A stretch of 34,738 bases of DNA from Virgibacillus indicus (GTDB lineage: Bacteria > Bacillota > Bacilli > Bacillales > Amphibacillaceae). Below, piece after piece: positions 8,006 to 15,220 of the stretch (the first letter of the stretch is position 1; the number at the start of each line of letters is the position of its first letter). The stretch covers positions 1-34,738 of the forward strand of contig NZ_NPMS01000017.1 in NCBI RefSeq assembly GCF_002266285.1. The letters run 5' to 3'. The translations under genes and the position numbers were made by a program. Below the pieces are notes generated by a model. The model was not told the DNA's origin and searched no databases. It was given only the letters and a program-made list of their open reading frames with translations.

Positions 8006-8059
8006 TTATATACTGAGTAACTACTTACCGAGTATATAGTTACTCAGTATATAAGTCAA
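8006..8059 (-). promoter_or_regulatory. Promoter with overlapping palindromic operator (PadR operon)
   Basis: On the minus strand there is a TTGACT -35 (8054-8059), a 17-bp spacer and a TATACT -10 (8031-8036). An inverted repeat with 18-bp perfect arms spans 8006-8023 and 8037-8054 (core TACTGAGTAACTA / TAGTTACTCAGTA). A third, partial CCGAGTATA half-site lies in the 13-bp centre. One arm fills the promoter spacer and the other covers the transcription start, so a bound dimer or tetramer would block RNA polymerase. The PadR protein encoded at the operon end is the obvious ligand. Confidence 0.8.
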
Positions 8060-8189
8060 TACTAAATTTCTGTTATTCGCTCAGATTCAGTCAAAAAATA
8101 AAATGCCCCTAACAAGGGACATTCAGCTCTTTTCTAATTATTTCAATTACTATCATGTTATAATATTCCGTAAGTCAGGAGGTTCTTAT

Positions 8190-8969
8190 ATGATTCAAAA
8201 GAAAGTAACAGATCATCTCGGGCGTACAATTGAATTTTCATCCCCGCCAAAACGGATCACTTCATTAGCACCAGGGATTACCGATACCCTTTATTCACTA
8301 AATTTGGAAGAAGAAGTTGTTGGGAGAACCCGCTACTGCATTCATCCGAAAGAGGCTGTCCAGCAGGCAGAAACTGTTGGAGGAACGAAGAGAATTATGC
8401 TTGATAAAATCCAGGCATTAAAACCGGATCTTATATTTGCAGAAAAAGAAGAAAACACAAAAGAAATTGTTGAAACTTTAGAAAAGGAATTTCCAGTTTT
8501 TGTTGCAGAAGTCCAATCCGTTCCGGAAGCCTACCGTATGATTTCAGACGTTGGGGCAGTAACGGATCGCCAAGCTGAGGCAGAAAAACTAGCAGCGACT
8601 ATCCAGAAAGGCTTCCAATCACTCCCGGTGAATCCAGGAAAAAGAATCGCTTACGTCATCTGGAAAAATCCATACATGGCAGCTGGCAATCATACGTACA
8701 TTCACTCACTATTCGAAACAATGGGCTTTGTCAATGTCTTTTCCCACTACGAAGGAAGGTATCCTGTTGTTACCGAAGAAAATTTCAAGCAGGCAGAATT
8801 GGATTATGTTTTTCTGGCAACCGAACCGTTTCCATTTAAAGAAGAGCATATCAAAGAATTTTCTAACGCTTTGCCCAATGCCACTGTGATGAGTATTGAT
8901 GGCGAAATGTTTTGGTATGGGCCAAGAATGGTGGAAGCAGCGAGGTATTTTAGAAAGGTTTTAGGTTAA
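8190..8969 (+). CDS. BtuF-like helical-backbone metal/corrinoid binding protein without signal peptide
   Basis: 259 aa from the ATG at 8190, preceded by AGGAGGTTCTTAT; a longer reading from 8103 has no site. It resembles BtuF-type substrate-binding proteins of cobalamin and siderophore transporters. Features are an N-terminal VTDHLGRTIEF strand, PKRITSLAPGITDTLYSL, a C-terminal lobe and the long linking helix VTDRQAEAEKLAATIQKGF. Members of this group that feed transporters carry a lipobox; this one begins directly at the mature domain, so it should be cytoplasmic. No permease or ATPase neighbours it. It may be a sensor, a storage protein or a scavenger (inference). It is monocistronic and ends at a REP-like palindrome. 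Confidence 0.82.
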   Translation: MIQKKVTDHLGRTIEFSSPPKRITSLAPGITDTLYSLNLEEEVVGRTRYCIHPKEAVQQAETVGGTKRIMLDKIQALKPDLIFAEKEENTKEIVETLEKEFPVFVAEVQSVPEAYRMISDVGAVTDRQAEAEKLAATIQKGFQSLPVNPGKRIAYVIWKNPYMAAGNHTYIHSLFETMGFVNVFSHYEGRYPVVTEENFKQAELDYVFLATEPFPFKEEHIKEFSNALPNATVMSIDGEMFWYGPRMVEAARYFRKVLG

Positions 8970-9002
8970 AAAAGGCAGTATCTAGTTTATAGATCTGCTC
9001 TT

Positions 9003-9072
9003 GGGGACCTCTCCCCTGCTTCCGGAGGCACTCATAGCCCTCTTTAACCACTGTTTCGGGAGAGCCGTCCCC
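9003..9072. repeat. REP-like GC-rich inverted repeat between convergent genes
   Basis: Arms GGGGACCTCTCCC (9003-9015) and GGGAGAGCCGTCCCC (9058-9072) pair except for a two-base difference. Between them lies a second near-palindrome, TGCTTCCGGAGGCA. It sits between the plus-strand binding-protein gene (stop 8969) and the minus-strand MFS gene (stop 9086) and probably ends both transcripts. It shares GGGGAC and CTCTCCC blocks with the motif at 3672-3690. Confidence 0.6.
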
Positions 9073-9085
9073 ACACTTCCACATT

Positions 9086-10522
9086 CTAATAACCCTTTTC
9101 CCTCATTCTCTCTCGATCTCTTCTTTCAACTTCTTCCTCTGATAATCTATTGTCTTTCACAAAATAGGAAATAATTAATCCAGCAAGTGAAAGTGCAGCA
9201 ACAACAATAAATGCCACATTCGCGCCGTAAATATCCGGATTGGCAATTTCCCTGTTTGCAGCAGATTCCTCGGATGTTGTCATGACTGTGACGAGGATCG
9301 CTGTTCCTACCGAAGCTGCAATTTGTCTCATTGTATTATCCATTGCTGTTCCGTGTGGAATTAACCGTTTTGGCAATTGATTCAGTCCAGCTGTAGCAAT
9401 CGGCATCATCACCATGGATAAGCCAAACATTCTGATGCTATACATAATTGTCAAATAAGCTAACGATGTGGAGGTATCCAATCGTATAAAAGCAAAGGAC
9501 GAAACGGTAATGATGGTTAACCCAACCATCACTAGTTTTCTCGCTCCAAATCGGTCAAATATCCTGCCCGTAATTGGAGACATAAATCCTGTGATCAATG
9601 CACCTGGCAGCAGTGCGAGTCCTGCTTCAAAGGCAGTAAATTCACGCATGTTCTGCATGTACAATGGAATCAGTGTTTCTACACCAATTAAACCCATAAA
9701 CGTAATCATCCCAATAGCAACTGCCATTGGAAAAATGGAATAAGTAAATACCCTGAACTCCAGCATTGGATGCTTGAGTTTTAACTGTCTCAGGATAAAC
9801 AACAATAACGTTACTGCTCCAATAGTCAGGGACAGGAGAGTAATACCAGCTAACCAACCGTTATTTCCAGCTGACGTAAACCCATAAAGCAGTCCGCCAA
9901 ACCCAAACGAAGATAAAATAACCGATAGAATATCCAACTTTGGCTTCGTTAATTCTGTAACATTTTTCAATGCGAAAAAGGCGATAACTATATCAATAAT
10001 GGCAATTGGCAGGATAATATAAAACAGTGTCCTCCAGGAATAATGCTCTGTCACCCAACCGGATAGAGCTGGTCCAATGGCCGGAGCAAACGAGATTACC
10101 AGACCAATTAAACCCATCGCTGCTCCCCGTTTATGAACTGGGAAAATCATTAAAAATACTGTCTGCATCAATGGCAGCATAACACCTGCACCAACCGACT
10201 GGATTACCCGCCCGACTAACAGAATCGGGAAATCAGGCGCAACCCCAGCAACAAGTGTACCAATAGAAAAAACACTCATCGCTGTTATAAACAGCTGCCT
10301 GGTTGAAAATCGTTCTAACAAGAATGCAGTGACAGGGATCATAATACCACTGACAAGCATAAATACCGTCGTCAGCCACTGACCGGTATTTGCTGTAATC
10401 CCCATCTCTTCCATAATCGGTGGGATTGCTGTAATCATTAATGTTTGATTCAATATCGCAATAAACGATCCTGCAAGCAGCAGCGTAACAATCGTTTTTC
10501 TGTTAAAATTTGTATTTTGCAT
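9086..10522 (-). CDS. MFS multidrug efflux transporter, DHA2 (14-TM, EmrB/LmrB-like) family
   Basis: 478 aa, the usual length for 14-helix DHA2 exporters. The N-terminal half shows helix 1 (NQTLMITAIPPIMEEMG, the DHA2 motif D1 region) and TANTGQWLTTVFMLVSGIMIP. LLVGRVIQSVGAGVMLPL holds motif B Arg, and IGLVISFAPAIGPALSGW is the antiporter motif C. Proton-drug antiport of hydrophobic compounds is expected. It lies 73 bp behind a TetR gene on the same strand and is the last gene of the operon starting at 12417. Its own ribosome binding site is AGAGAGGTCAACTT. Regulation by the TetR protein through the upstream palindrome is likely. The drug profile cannot be read from sequence. Confidence 0.92.
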   Translation of the reverse strand: MQNTNFNRKTIVTLLLAGSFIAILNQTLMITAIPPIMEEMGITANTGQWLTTVFMLVSGIMIPVTAFLLERFSTRQLFITAMSVFSIGTLVAGVAPDFPILLVGRVIQSVGAGVMLPLMQTVFLMIFPVHKRGAAMGLIGLVISFAPAIGPALSGWVTEHYSWRTLFYIILPIAIIDIVIAFFALKNVTELTKPKLDILSVILSSFGFGGLLYGFTSAGNNGWLAGITLLSLTIGAVTLLLFILRQLKLKHPMLEFRVFTYSIFPMAVAIGMITFMGLIGVETLIPLYMQNMREFTAFEAGLALLPGALITGFMSPITGRIFDRFGARKLVMVGLTIITVSSFAFIRLDTSTSLAYLTIMYSIRMFGLSMVMMPIATAGLNQLPKRLIPHGTAMDNTMRQIAASVGTAILVTVMTTSEESAANREIANPDIYGANVAFIVVAALSLAGLIISYFVKDNRLSEEEVERRDRERMREKGY

Positions 10523-10595
10523 AAGTTGACCTCTCTAGTAAGCTAACAATCTTATTATCGTATTTCCCTTTCAAGTTCCATTTATTCAGATTTAC

Positions 10596-11180
10596 TTACT
10601 TTCTCAACCCCTCTAACAAGTTCCGCAGAACAACCATCGCTTCATCTATTACGTCCTTCTGATGAAGGGAATCAGCAATCCATAATACCGCTTCATTCAT
10701 TGCTCCTGAAAGACAATGCGTCATGGCTTCTACAGAAACAGGCTTTATTAGATCCTTCTCCTGCATTAACTGTAATTGTTCCTTCAATGCATTCATAGAA
10801 TATTTTTCGTCCATTTTTCTAAAGGTCTCCCATCCTAATACGGCTGGTCCATCAATCAAAAGGATACGTTGATTATGCGATTCTACTGCACTTTCCAAAA
10901 AAGCTTGACACCCGTTGATTAATTGCTGCCAGTCATTATCACTTATTGCTGCAGCTGCTTCTACATACTCCCCAACCTCTTTTTGAACCGCTTCAAATAC
11001 AGCGAGAAAAAGTCCTTTTTTATTTTTAAAATGATGATATAAAGCTCCCCTCGTTAAACCGGCTTCTTTGACAACCCTTTCTAAGGCAATGTTTGCATAT
11101 CCATACTCAGTAAAATGCTGACGTGCAATTTCTATTAAGCTTTGTATCGTTCGCTCTGTTTCTGCTTTGTTTTTCTTCAT
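10596..11180 (-). CDS. TetR/AcrR family repressor
   Basis: 194 aa. Residues 9-55 form the TetR helix-turn-helix: IARQHFTEYGYANIALERVV, EAGLTRGALYHHFKNKKGLF. The rest is an all-helical ligand-binding and dimerisation domain. The start follows AAGGAGTGCAGAAGGC and lies 14 bp behind the stop of the alkylation-repair gene. Placement directly upstream of an MFS exporter is the classical arrangement for a drug-responsive repressor. The 7-3-7 palindrome in the operon promoter at 12446-12462 is the best candidate operator, implying autoregulation of the whole four-gene unit. The inducer is unknown. Confidence 0.92.
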   Translation of the reverse strand: MKKNKAETERTIQSLIEIARQHFTEYGYANIALERVVKEAGLTRGALYHHFKNKKGLFLAVFEAVQKEVGEYVEAAAAISDNDWQQLINGCQAFLESAVESHNQRILLIDGPAVLGWETFRKMDEKYSMNALKEQLQLMQEKDLIKPVSVEAMTHCLSGAMNEAVLWIADSLHQKDVIDEAMVVLRNLLEGLRK

Positions 11181-11194
11181 GCCTTCTGCACTCC

Positions 11195-11977
11195 TTACTC
11201 TACGTGATGCAATAGCTCTAATGCATGTTCATTCTTTAATTTTATCAGATTTCTTAATCCATTTTTAATGATTTTAGGATTTATTTCAGCATTATCTGAC
11301 ATATACTCCTGTACCCATTTGAGGACTGCTTCGGGATTTTCCTTTGTTAAATCGTTAATATGATTAGCTACAGATTTTTGAACGTAATGAGAACTGTCAC
11401 AAGTTAATTTCCCTAGTAAATGTAAATTATTTTGTACATTTTCCTTTAATGGAGGAATCTTTTTAGCCCATGGCAGTCGTGGCCGGGTTCCTTCACTTAC
11501 TAATCGTCTTACATGTGAATTAGGGTCTCTTATCCAATACTGAAAATAAGCAATACATCTATCAATATCCGCAATTAGATAGGGTCGGATAGCATATTCT
11601 GAAGTATGCCGTTTTGTAATTTCATATATTGCTTTTAAAGATAAATCAAAGTGATCCAGTCCATACTTTTCAACAAAGCAGGCGACTGGCATTAAAAAAT
11701 AACCTTTGGTAAACATACCTTCTTCTGTTTTATTTTCTGGACCTAAAATTTTTAATAAGATGGCTATGGATTCTTCATAGTCAGCTGGAAGATGTTCTTT
11801 TAATTTGTCTGATATTACCTCAACGCGTGCTTTTAATTCTTTATTTTCTACTTCTAAAGCTACAGAATCTACAAAAGACTTCTTGGCGAAACTAGGATAC
11901 TGCGACTGGGTTAAATCGGCCAGCCGAAGGGCCAATTCTCTGTCAAAGTAATATTTTAAAGGTATATACTTGCTCAT
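11195..11977 (-). CDS. DNA alkylation repair protein, AlkC/YhaZ-like HEAT-repeat glycosylase
   Basis: 260 aa, cytoplasmic and helical. It carries the signature SHVRRLVSEGTRPRLPWAKK (about residues 155-175) typical of AlkC-type proteins (COG4335). HEAT-like helical pairs follow, e.g. LLGKLTCDSSHYVQKSVANH and PEAVLKWVQEYMSD. AlkC and AlkD excise 3-methyl-type alkylated bases by embracing the duplex without base flipping. At 260 aa it is shorter than AlkC members that carry an extra C-terminal immunoglobulin-like domain. The ATG overlaps the stop of the preceding VOC gene (ATGA), so translation is coupled. Its place in a TetR-MFS operon suggests a combined response to a DNA-damaging compound: bind, repair and export (inference). 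Confidence 0.88.
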   Translation of the reverse strand: MSKYIPLKYYFDRELALRLADLTQSQYPSFAKKSFVDSVALEVENKELKARVEVISDKLKEHLPADYEESIAILLKILGPENKTEEGMFTKGYFLMPVACFVEKYGLDHFDLSLKAIYEITKRHTSEYAIRPYLIADIDRCIAYFQYWIRDPNSHVRRLVSEGTRPRLPWAKKIPPLKENVQNNLHLLGKLTCDSSHYVQKSVANHINDLTKENPEAVLKWVQEYMSDNAEINPKIIKNGLRNLIKLKNEHALELLHHVE

Positions 11978-12417
11978 TGTGACACCTGTTCTTCTGTTTC
12001 TAATTTATAATGTTCCAAAAAGGACTTATCAGGTGGAATAACCATAATGATATCAATCAATACCCCATTTGGATCGCTAGTAATAAAATGCCTCTGGCCA
12101 AATGCTTCATCACGTAAATCGAGATGTAAAGGCAGCTTCTTTTCTTTAATCAAATGCTGATACATTTCATCTACATTATCTACTTCAAAATTAAGAATCA
12201 ATCCCTGGACAGACTTTCCAAAAGCAGAGGGCACTGTTTCATGAGCTGCCTGAAGGATTGCCAATTCATCACCAGTCGTTTCTTGCTTTAAACTCATGTA
12301 CCAACCTGCTTCGAAAACAACAGAAAATCCAAAATACTGTTGATAAAAAGCACTTGTTTCTTTTACATTCTTTGTCATCAGTACCGGGTAAAAACTGTTA
12401 AGCCTCAATTTCTTCAC
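11974..12417 (-). CDS. VOC superfamily protein, possible drug-binding resistance protein
   Basis: 147 aa, one VOC module. The first half runs FYPVLMTKNVKETSAFYQQYFGFSVV. The second half ends RHFITSDPNGVLIDIIM with the late Asp that often takes part in metal binding. Ribosome binding site AAGGAGTGAAGAA. It is the first gene of the operon VOC / AlkC-like / TetR / MFS, overlapping the next gene by 4 bp. In this company a role in binding or detoxifying the compound exported by the MFS protein, as with bleomycin-resistance proteins, is plausible but unproven. Confidence 0.82.
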   Translation of the reverse strand: MKKLRLNSFYPVLMTKNVKETSAFYQQYFGFSVVFEAGWYMSLKQETTGDELAILQAAHETVPSAFGKSVQGLILNFEVDNVDEMYQHLIKEKKLPLHLDLRDEAFGQRHFITSDPNGVLIDIIMVIPPDKSFLEHYKLETEEQVSQ

Positions 12418-12439
12418 TCCTTGTCATAAATTTTGGTTT

Positions 12440-12468
12440 ATCATAACATACAAACTGTATGTATGTAA
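12440..12468 (-). promoter_or_regulatory. Promoter whose 17-bp spacer is a palindrome (TetR operon)
   Basis: On the minus strand there is a TTACAT -35 (12463-12468), a 17-bp spacer and a TATGAT -10 (12440-12445). The spacer is exactly the palindrome ACATACA-N3-TGTATGT (12446-12462). A repressor dimer bound here would sit between the two promoter elements. The TetR protein of this operon is the expected ligand. Confidence 0.72.
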
Positions 12469-12549
12469 ATGATTATCATTTCTTAAAATAGCTCAATATT
12501 GATTCTATCTTTTGCAAAACTACGTCGTTAATTAACATCTCATATCAAA

Positions 12550-12645
12550 AAATCCTATTCCAAAAATATAATTGGTATTCGGGAAGCAAAAGACGATCAA
12601 TTAGATGATCGCCTTATTGAAATCTTGCACAACCCTTTAGCTTAA
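12550..12645 (-). repeat. Dispersed terminator-type repeat, copy 5
   Basis: Hairpin GACGATCA (12592-12599) with TGATCGCC (12606-12613), then TTATTGAAATCTTGCAC and TTAGCTTAA. On the minus strand the stem is followed by TTTTGC, so it probably ends the ABC-2 permease transcript that stops at 12758. Confidence 0.6.
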
Positions 12646-12757
12646 TATGTTTAGATAAGCAAAAAAAGAGTTTTATCTGTTACAAAATAGATTGAATTAA
12701 ATCCCAAATAGTCCCAAGTAATGAAGGGTTATCCTCGAAATTACCAAGCCGTTCACA

Positions 12758-13528
12758 TTATCGTAAATCCTCATTCAGCTTATACCGAACAGCAACAAAG
12801 GAAAATAACATCATGAACGCCAGTGCTGCAATAACTACGTGAATAACAGTTTGCAGTTCATTAAAATCCATTACACTAACAATCGTGTTGATCAGCAAAT
12901 AAGAAGACAGATTTAAATCCCAAACCAGGGACTCCAATAGACTTACCGCCACGCCAAAAACATTCAACACGAGAACAAGACCAATGATGATACTGGCAAT
13001 CATATTTTTAAGCAGCATCGTGATACATAGAATAACGATTGCGAATGCCCAGTGAAGTAAAAACTGGCCAACCAATAATTTGAAAAAATATTGTAAATCA
13101 CCAATTGCCGCATTCTCAAAGAATATTGCCCTGCCAATTAAATCTGAAACGAGCATGACTATAAACATAAGCAATGTGAATAATCCGAGTATGAGAATTT
13201 TTGATATCACGGAATATATGCGTGCATTTTTCATAGAAATATAATTTTTATAAAAACCAGCATTGTATTCACTCATATAGAAATAAACACTGAAAACCAT
13301 AATATACATCATTACCCAGGACGGGGTTTGTGAAAGCATCGCTTGAATAAATTGACTTTCATTCATCGTACTGAGTAATATTCCTTCTTGATCAGGCTGT
13401 TCATATTGTTTAATCATAAAAATACCAAACACTTGAAAAGCCATAAAAATAACAAGAAGAATATACATCATATTATTCGTAAAAAAGCGGTTAAACTCCA
13501 TTTTAAGAAGGTTAATCAAAGGATTCAC
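12758..13528 (-). CDS. ABC-2 type permease, lantibiotic/bacitracin immunity type
   Basis: 256 aa with six predicted membrane helices (about residues 20-38, 70-90, 110-135, 150-172, 178-200 and 228-248). Size, topology and partnership with the ATPase upstream fit the LanE/BcrB-like permeases that expel membrane-bound antimicrobial peptides. It overlaps the ATPase gene by 17 bp (13512-13528), so expression is coupled. It is the last gene of the kinase / regulator / ATPase / permease locus. The family call rests mostly on context, because these permeases are poorly conserved. Confidence 0.78.
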   Translation of the reverse strand: MNPLINLLKMEFNRFFTNNMMYILLVIFMAFQVFGIFMIKQYEQPDQEGILLSTMNESQFIQAMLSQTPSWVMMYIMVFSVYFYMSEYNAGFYKNYISMKNARIYSVISKILILGLFTLLMFIVMLVSDLIGRAIFFENAAIGDLQYFFKLLVGQFLLHWAFAIVILCITMLLKNMIASIIIGLVLVLNVFGVAVSLLESLVWDLNLSSYLLINTIVSVMDFNELQTVIHVVIAALAFMMLFSFVAVRYKLNEDLR

Positions 13529-14438
13529 CTTCCCTTCCTGTCCTCTGTAAAAAGTATTGCTCGAGACTCTGTTTATACTTTGTTATGGAATGAACAGCCA
13601 TTTTATTTTCAACTAGTACATTGATAATTTGCTTATTTTCCACATGTGTATCATAGATGTGAATCATCTGATTGGTTAATACTTTATAGTTGTTAATGTT
13701 CAGATCATTTTCCAGTAACGGAATGATTATATTTGCTTCATCTACTTCTAGTTCAACCCGTTCCTCACATTGCAGTAGTAATTCTTCCGTGGATATAATT
13801 TCAAGAATTTCTCCTTCATGAATAATGGCGTACTTGGTCGCTACTTTCGATAACTCTTCTAGGATATGGCTAGAAATTAAGATCGTCATTCCAGCTATAT
13901 TTAATTTCAGAATTAATTTTCTGATTTCGGAGATTCCTTGTGGATCCAAACCATTAATCGGTTCATCCAAAATCAAAACATCAGGACTGCCCAGCAGTGC
14001 AGCGGCAATTCCAAGTCTTTGCTTCATCCCCATGGAATAGTTCTTGACCTTGGATTTGTTTAATTTATCTAAGCCAACAAGTTCAAGAAGTTCAAAAATA
14101 TGCTTTTTTCTATTCTTTAATCCATAGGAAATCGCAATTAATTCCAGATTTTTATAAGCTGAATAATTGGGGAAAAACCCCGGATTTTCAATCAGCAATC
14201 CCATCCGTTCAAAATACGTATGATTTCCTTTTACTGTATGATCAAATAAATGAATTTCACCTTTTGAAGGATGGATTAATCCACCAATCATTTTTAGCAG
14301 TGTAGACTTTCCTGCACCGTTTTTTCCAATCAAACCGAAGATTTCACCTTTGGAAATCTTGAAGTCTGCATTGTAAACTGCACGATTTGATTTAAACTGT
14401 TTGGTTAACTGGTTCACTTCAATAATTGCTTCTGACAT
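13512..14438 (-). CDS. ABC transporter ATPase, BcrA/lantibiotic-immunity type
   Basis: 308 aa. Motifs: Walker A GKNGAGKSTLLKMIGG (about residues 38-53), signature YSMGMKQRLGIAAAL, Walker B VLILDEPINGLDPQG and H-loop SSHILEE. The roughly 100-residue C-terminal extension after the ATPase core is typical of BcrA-like ATPases for bacitracin or lantibiotic self-protection. The start follows GAGGAGGGGTCCGT. It is separated from the response-regulator gene by 83 bp that contain a direct-repeat promoter, so it is probably induced by that two-component system. Confidence 0.9.
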   Translation of the reverse strand: MSEAIIEVNQLTKQFKSNRAVYNADFKISKGEIFGLIGKNGAGKSTLLKMIGGLIHPSKGEIHLFDHTVKGNHTYFERMGLLIENPGFFPNYSAYKNLELIAISYGLKNRKKHIFELLELVGLDKLNKSKVKNYSMGMKQRLGIAAALLGSPDVLILDEPINGLDPQGISEIRKLILKLNIAGMTILISSHILEELSKVATKYAIIHEGEILEIISTEELLLQCEERVELEVDEANIIIPLLENDLNINNYKVLTNQMIHIYDTHVENKQIINVLVENKMAVHSITKYKQSLEQYFLQRTGREGESFD

Positions 14439-14496
14439 ACGGACCCCTCCTCTTGTATATAAGGTTAAAGAGAAAGAATAAAGACAGCGCCAAGAA

Positions 14497-14525
14497 TATG
14501 TAAAAAAAGTTCAAAGAAAGTTCAA
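14497..14525 (-). promoter_or_regulatory. Direct-repeat promoter, candidate response-regulator target
   Basis: On the minus strand two copies of TTGAACTTT start 11 bp apart (14517-14525 and 14506-14514), overlapping the stop codon of the response-regulator gene. The first TTGAAC can serve as a -35, with a 17-bp spacer to TACATA (14497-14502). Tandem half-sites on one helical turn are the usual binding mode of OmpR-family regulators; SpaR-type boxes also have 11-bp periodicity. It lies directly upstream of the ABC ATPase gene. Confidence 0.6.
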
Positions 14526-15220
14526 TTACTAAGTTTGAAACCAATTCCCCAGACGGTCTCAATATAGGGGTCATCTGTATGTGCTTTAATTTTATGACGA
14601 ATATTACTAATATGGACCGTAATCGTTTTATCTTCTCCTATATAGATATCATCCCATGCAAGCACATATAAATCTTGCTTTGTAAATACTCTGGTGGGAT
14701 TTTTCAAGAGAAGTTCGATAATTTTATATTCCTGTCTCGTAAGGTTCAGTGCATGCCCCTTCACCATCACGCGCATCGTATTCGTCTCTAGAATTAAATC
14801 TTTATGCTTATAAGAAGAGACTGACTCACTTTTGGAATTTCTTTTAATATGTACATAGACTCTTGCAAGTAATTCTTCTAATTCAAATGGCTTTGTAAGA
14901 TAATCATCTGCTCCTAAATCGAATAAATTTAATTTCTGATCGAGTTTCTCCTTTGCAGACAATACAATGACAGGTGTTGTGCAATTTAAAATATTTCTTA
15001 ATCGTTCCATGAATTTTTCGCCTGATAAACCTGGAAGCATGAGATCTAGAATGATAAGTGCATACTTATTCCGCTCTGCATTCATCATTCCTTCGCTGCC
15101 AGAATAGGCTTGCGTACATTGAAAATTTTCTTTTCTTAACATGTCACAAACAATTTGATTGATATGTTCATCGTCCTCAATAATCAAAATTCTGGATTGC
15201 TGTATCTCATTCAACATCAT
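14522..15220 (-). CDS. OmpR-family response regulator
   Basis: 232 aa. The receiver domain has acidic pocket EDD (15-17), phospho-acceptor Asp59 in IILDLMLPG, Ser/Thr switch in PVIVLSA and conserved Lys in YLTKPFE. The C-terminal winged helix (about 135-231) includes LTRQEYKIIELLLKNP and HISNIRHKI. The ATG lies within the last codons of the kinase gene (14-bp overlap), preceded by AAGGGGAATT. It is the partner of the upstream kinase and likely activates the ABC genes behind the direct-repeat promoter at 14497-14525. The stimulus is probably a cell-envelope-active peptide (inference from locus type). Confidence 0.94.
   Translation of the reverse strand: MMLNEIQQSRILIIEDDEHINQIVCDMLRKENFQCTQAYSGSEGMMNAERNKYALIILDLMLPGLSGEKFMERLRNILNCTTPVIVLSAKEKLDQKLNLFDLGADDYLTKPFELEELLARVYVHIKRNSKSESVSSYKHKDLILETNTMRVMVKGHALNLTRQEYKIIELLLKNPTRVFTKQDLYVLAWDDIYIGEDKTITVHISNIRHKIKAHTDDPYIETVWGIGFKLSN

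Larger units (their letters stand above)
12418..12757. other. Intergenic region: operator, repeat copy, otherwise empty
   Basis: 340 bp between the permease stop and the VOC start. It holds the promoter-operator at 12440-12468, an AAATGAT-T-ATCATTT palindrome next to it (12467-12481), and a dispersed repeat copy at 12550-12645. I see no further gene. Confidence 0.6.

Noticed and set aside
12467..12481. AAATGAT-T-ATCATTT palindrome as a Fur box
   Set aside because: It is shorter than the 7-1-7 Fur consensus, and no iron-related gene is in the operon; it may be part of the TetR operator region or chance.
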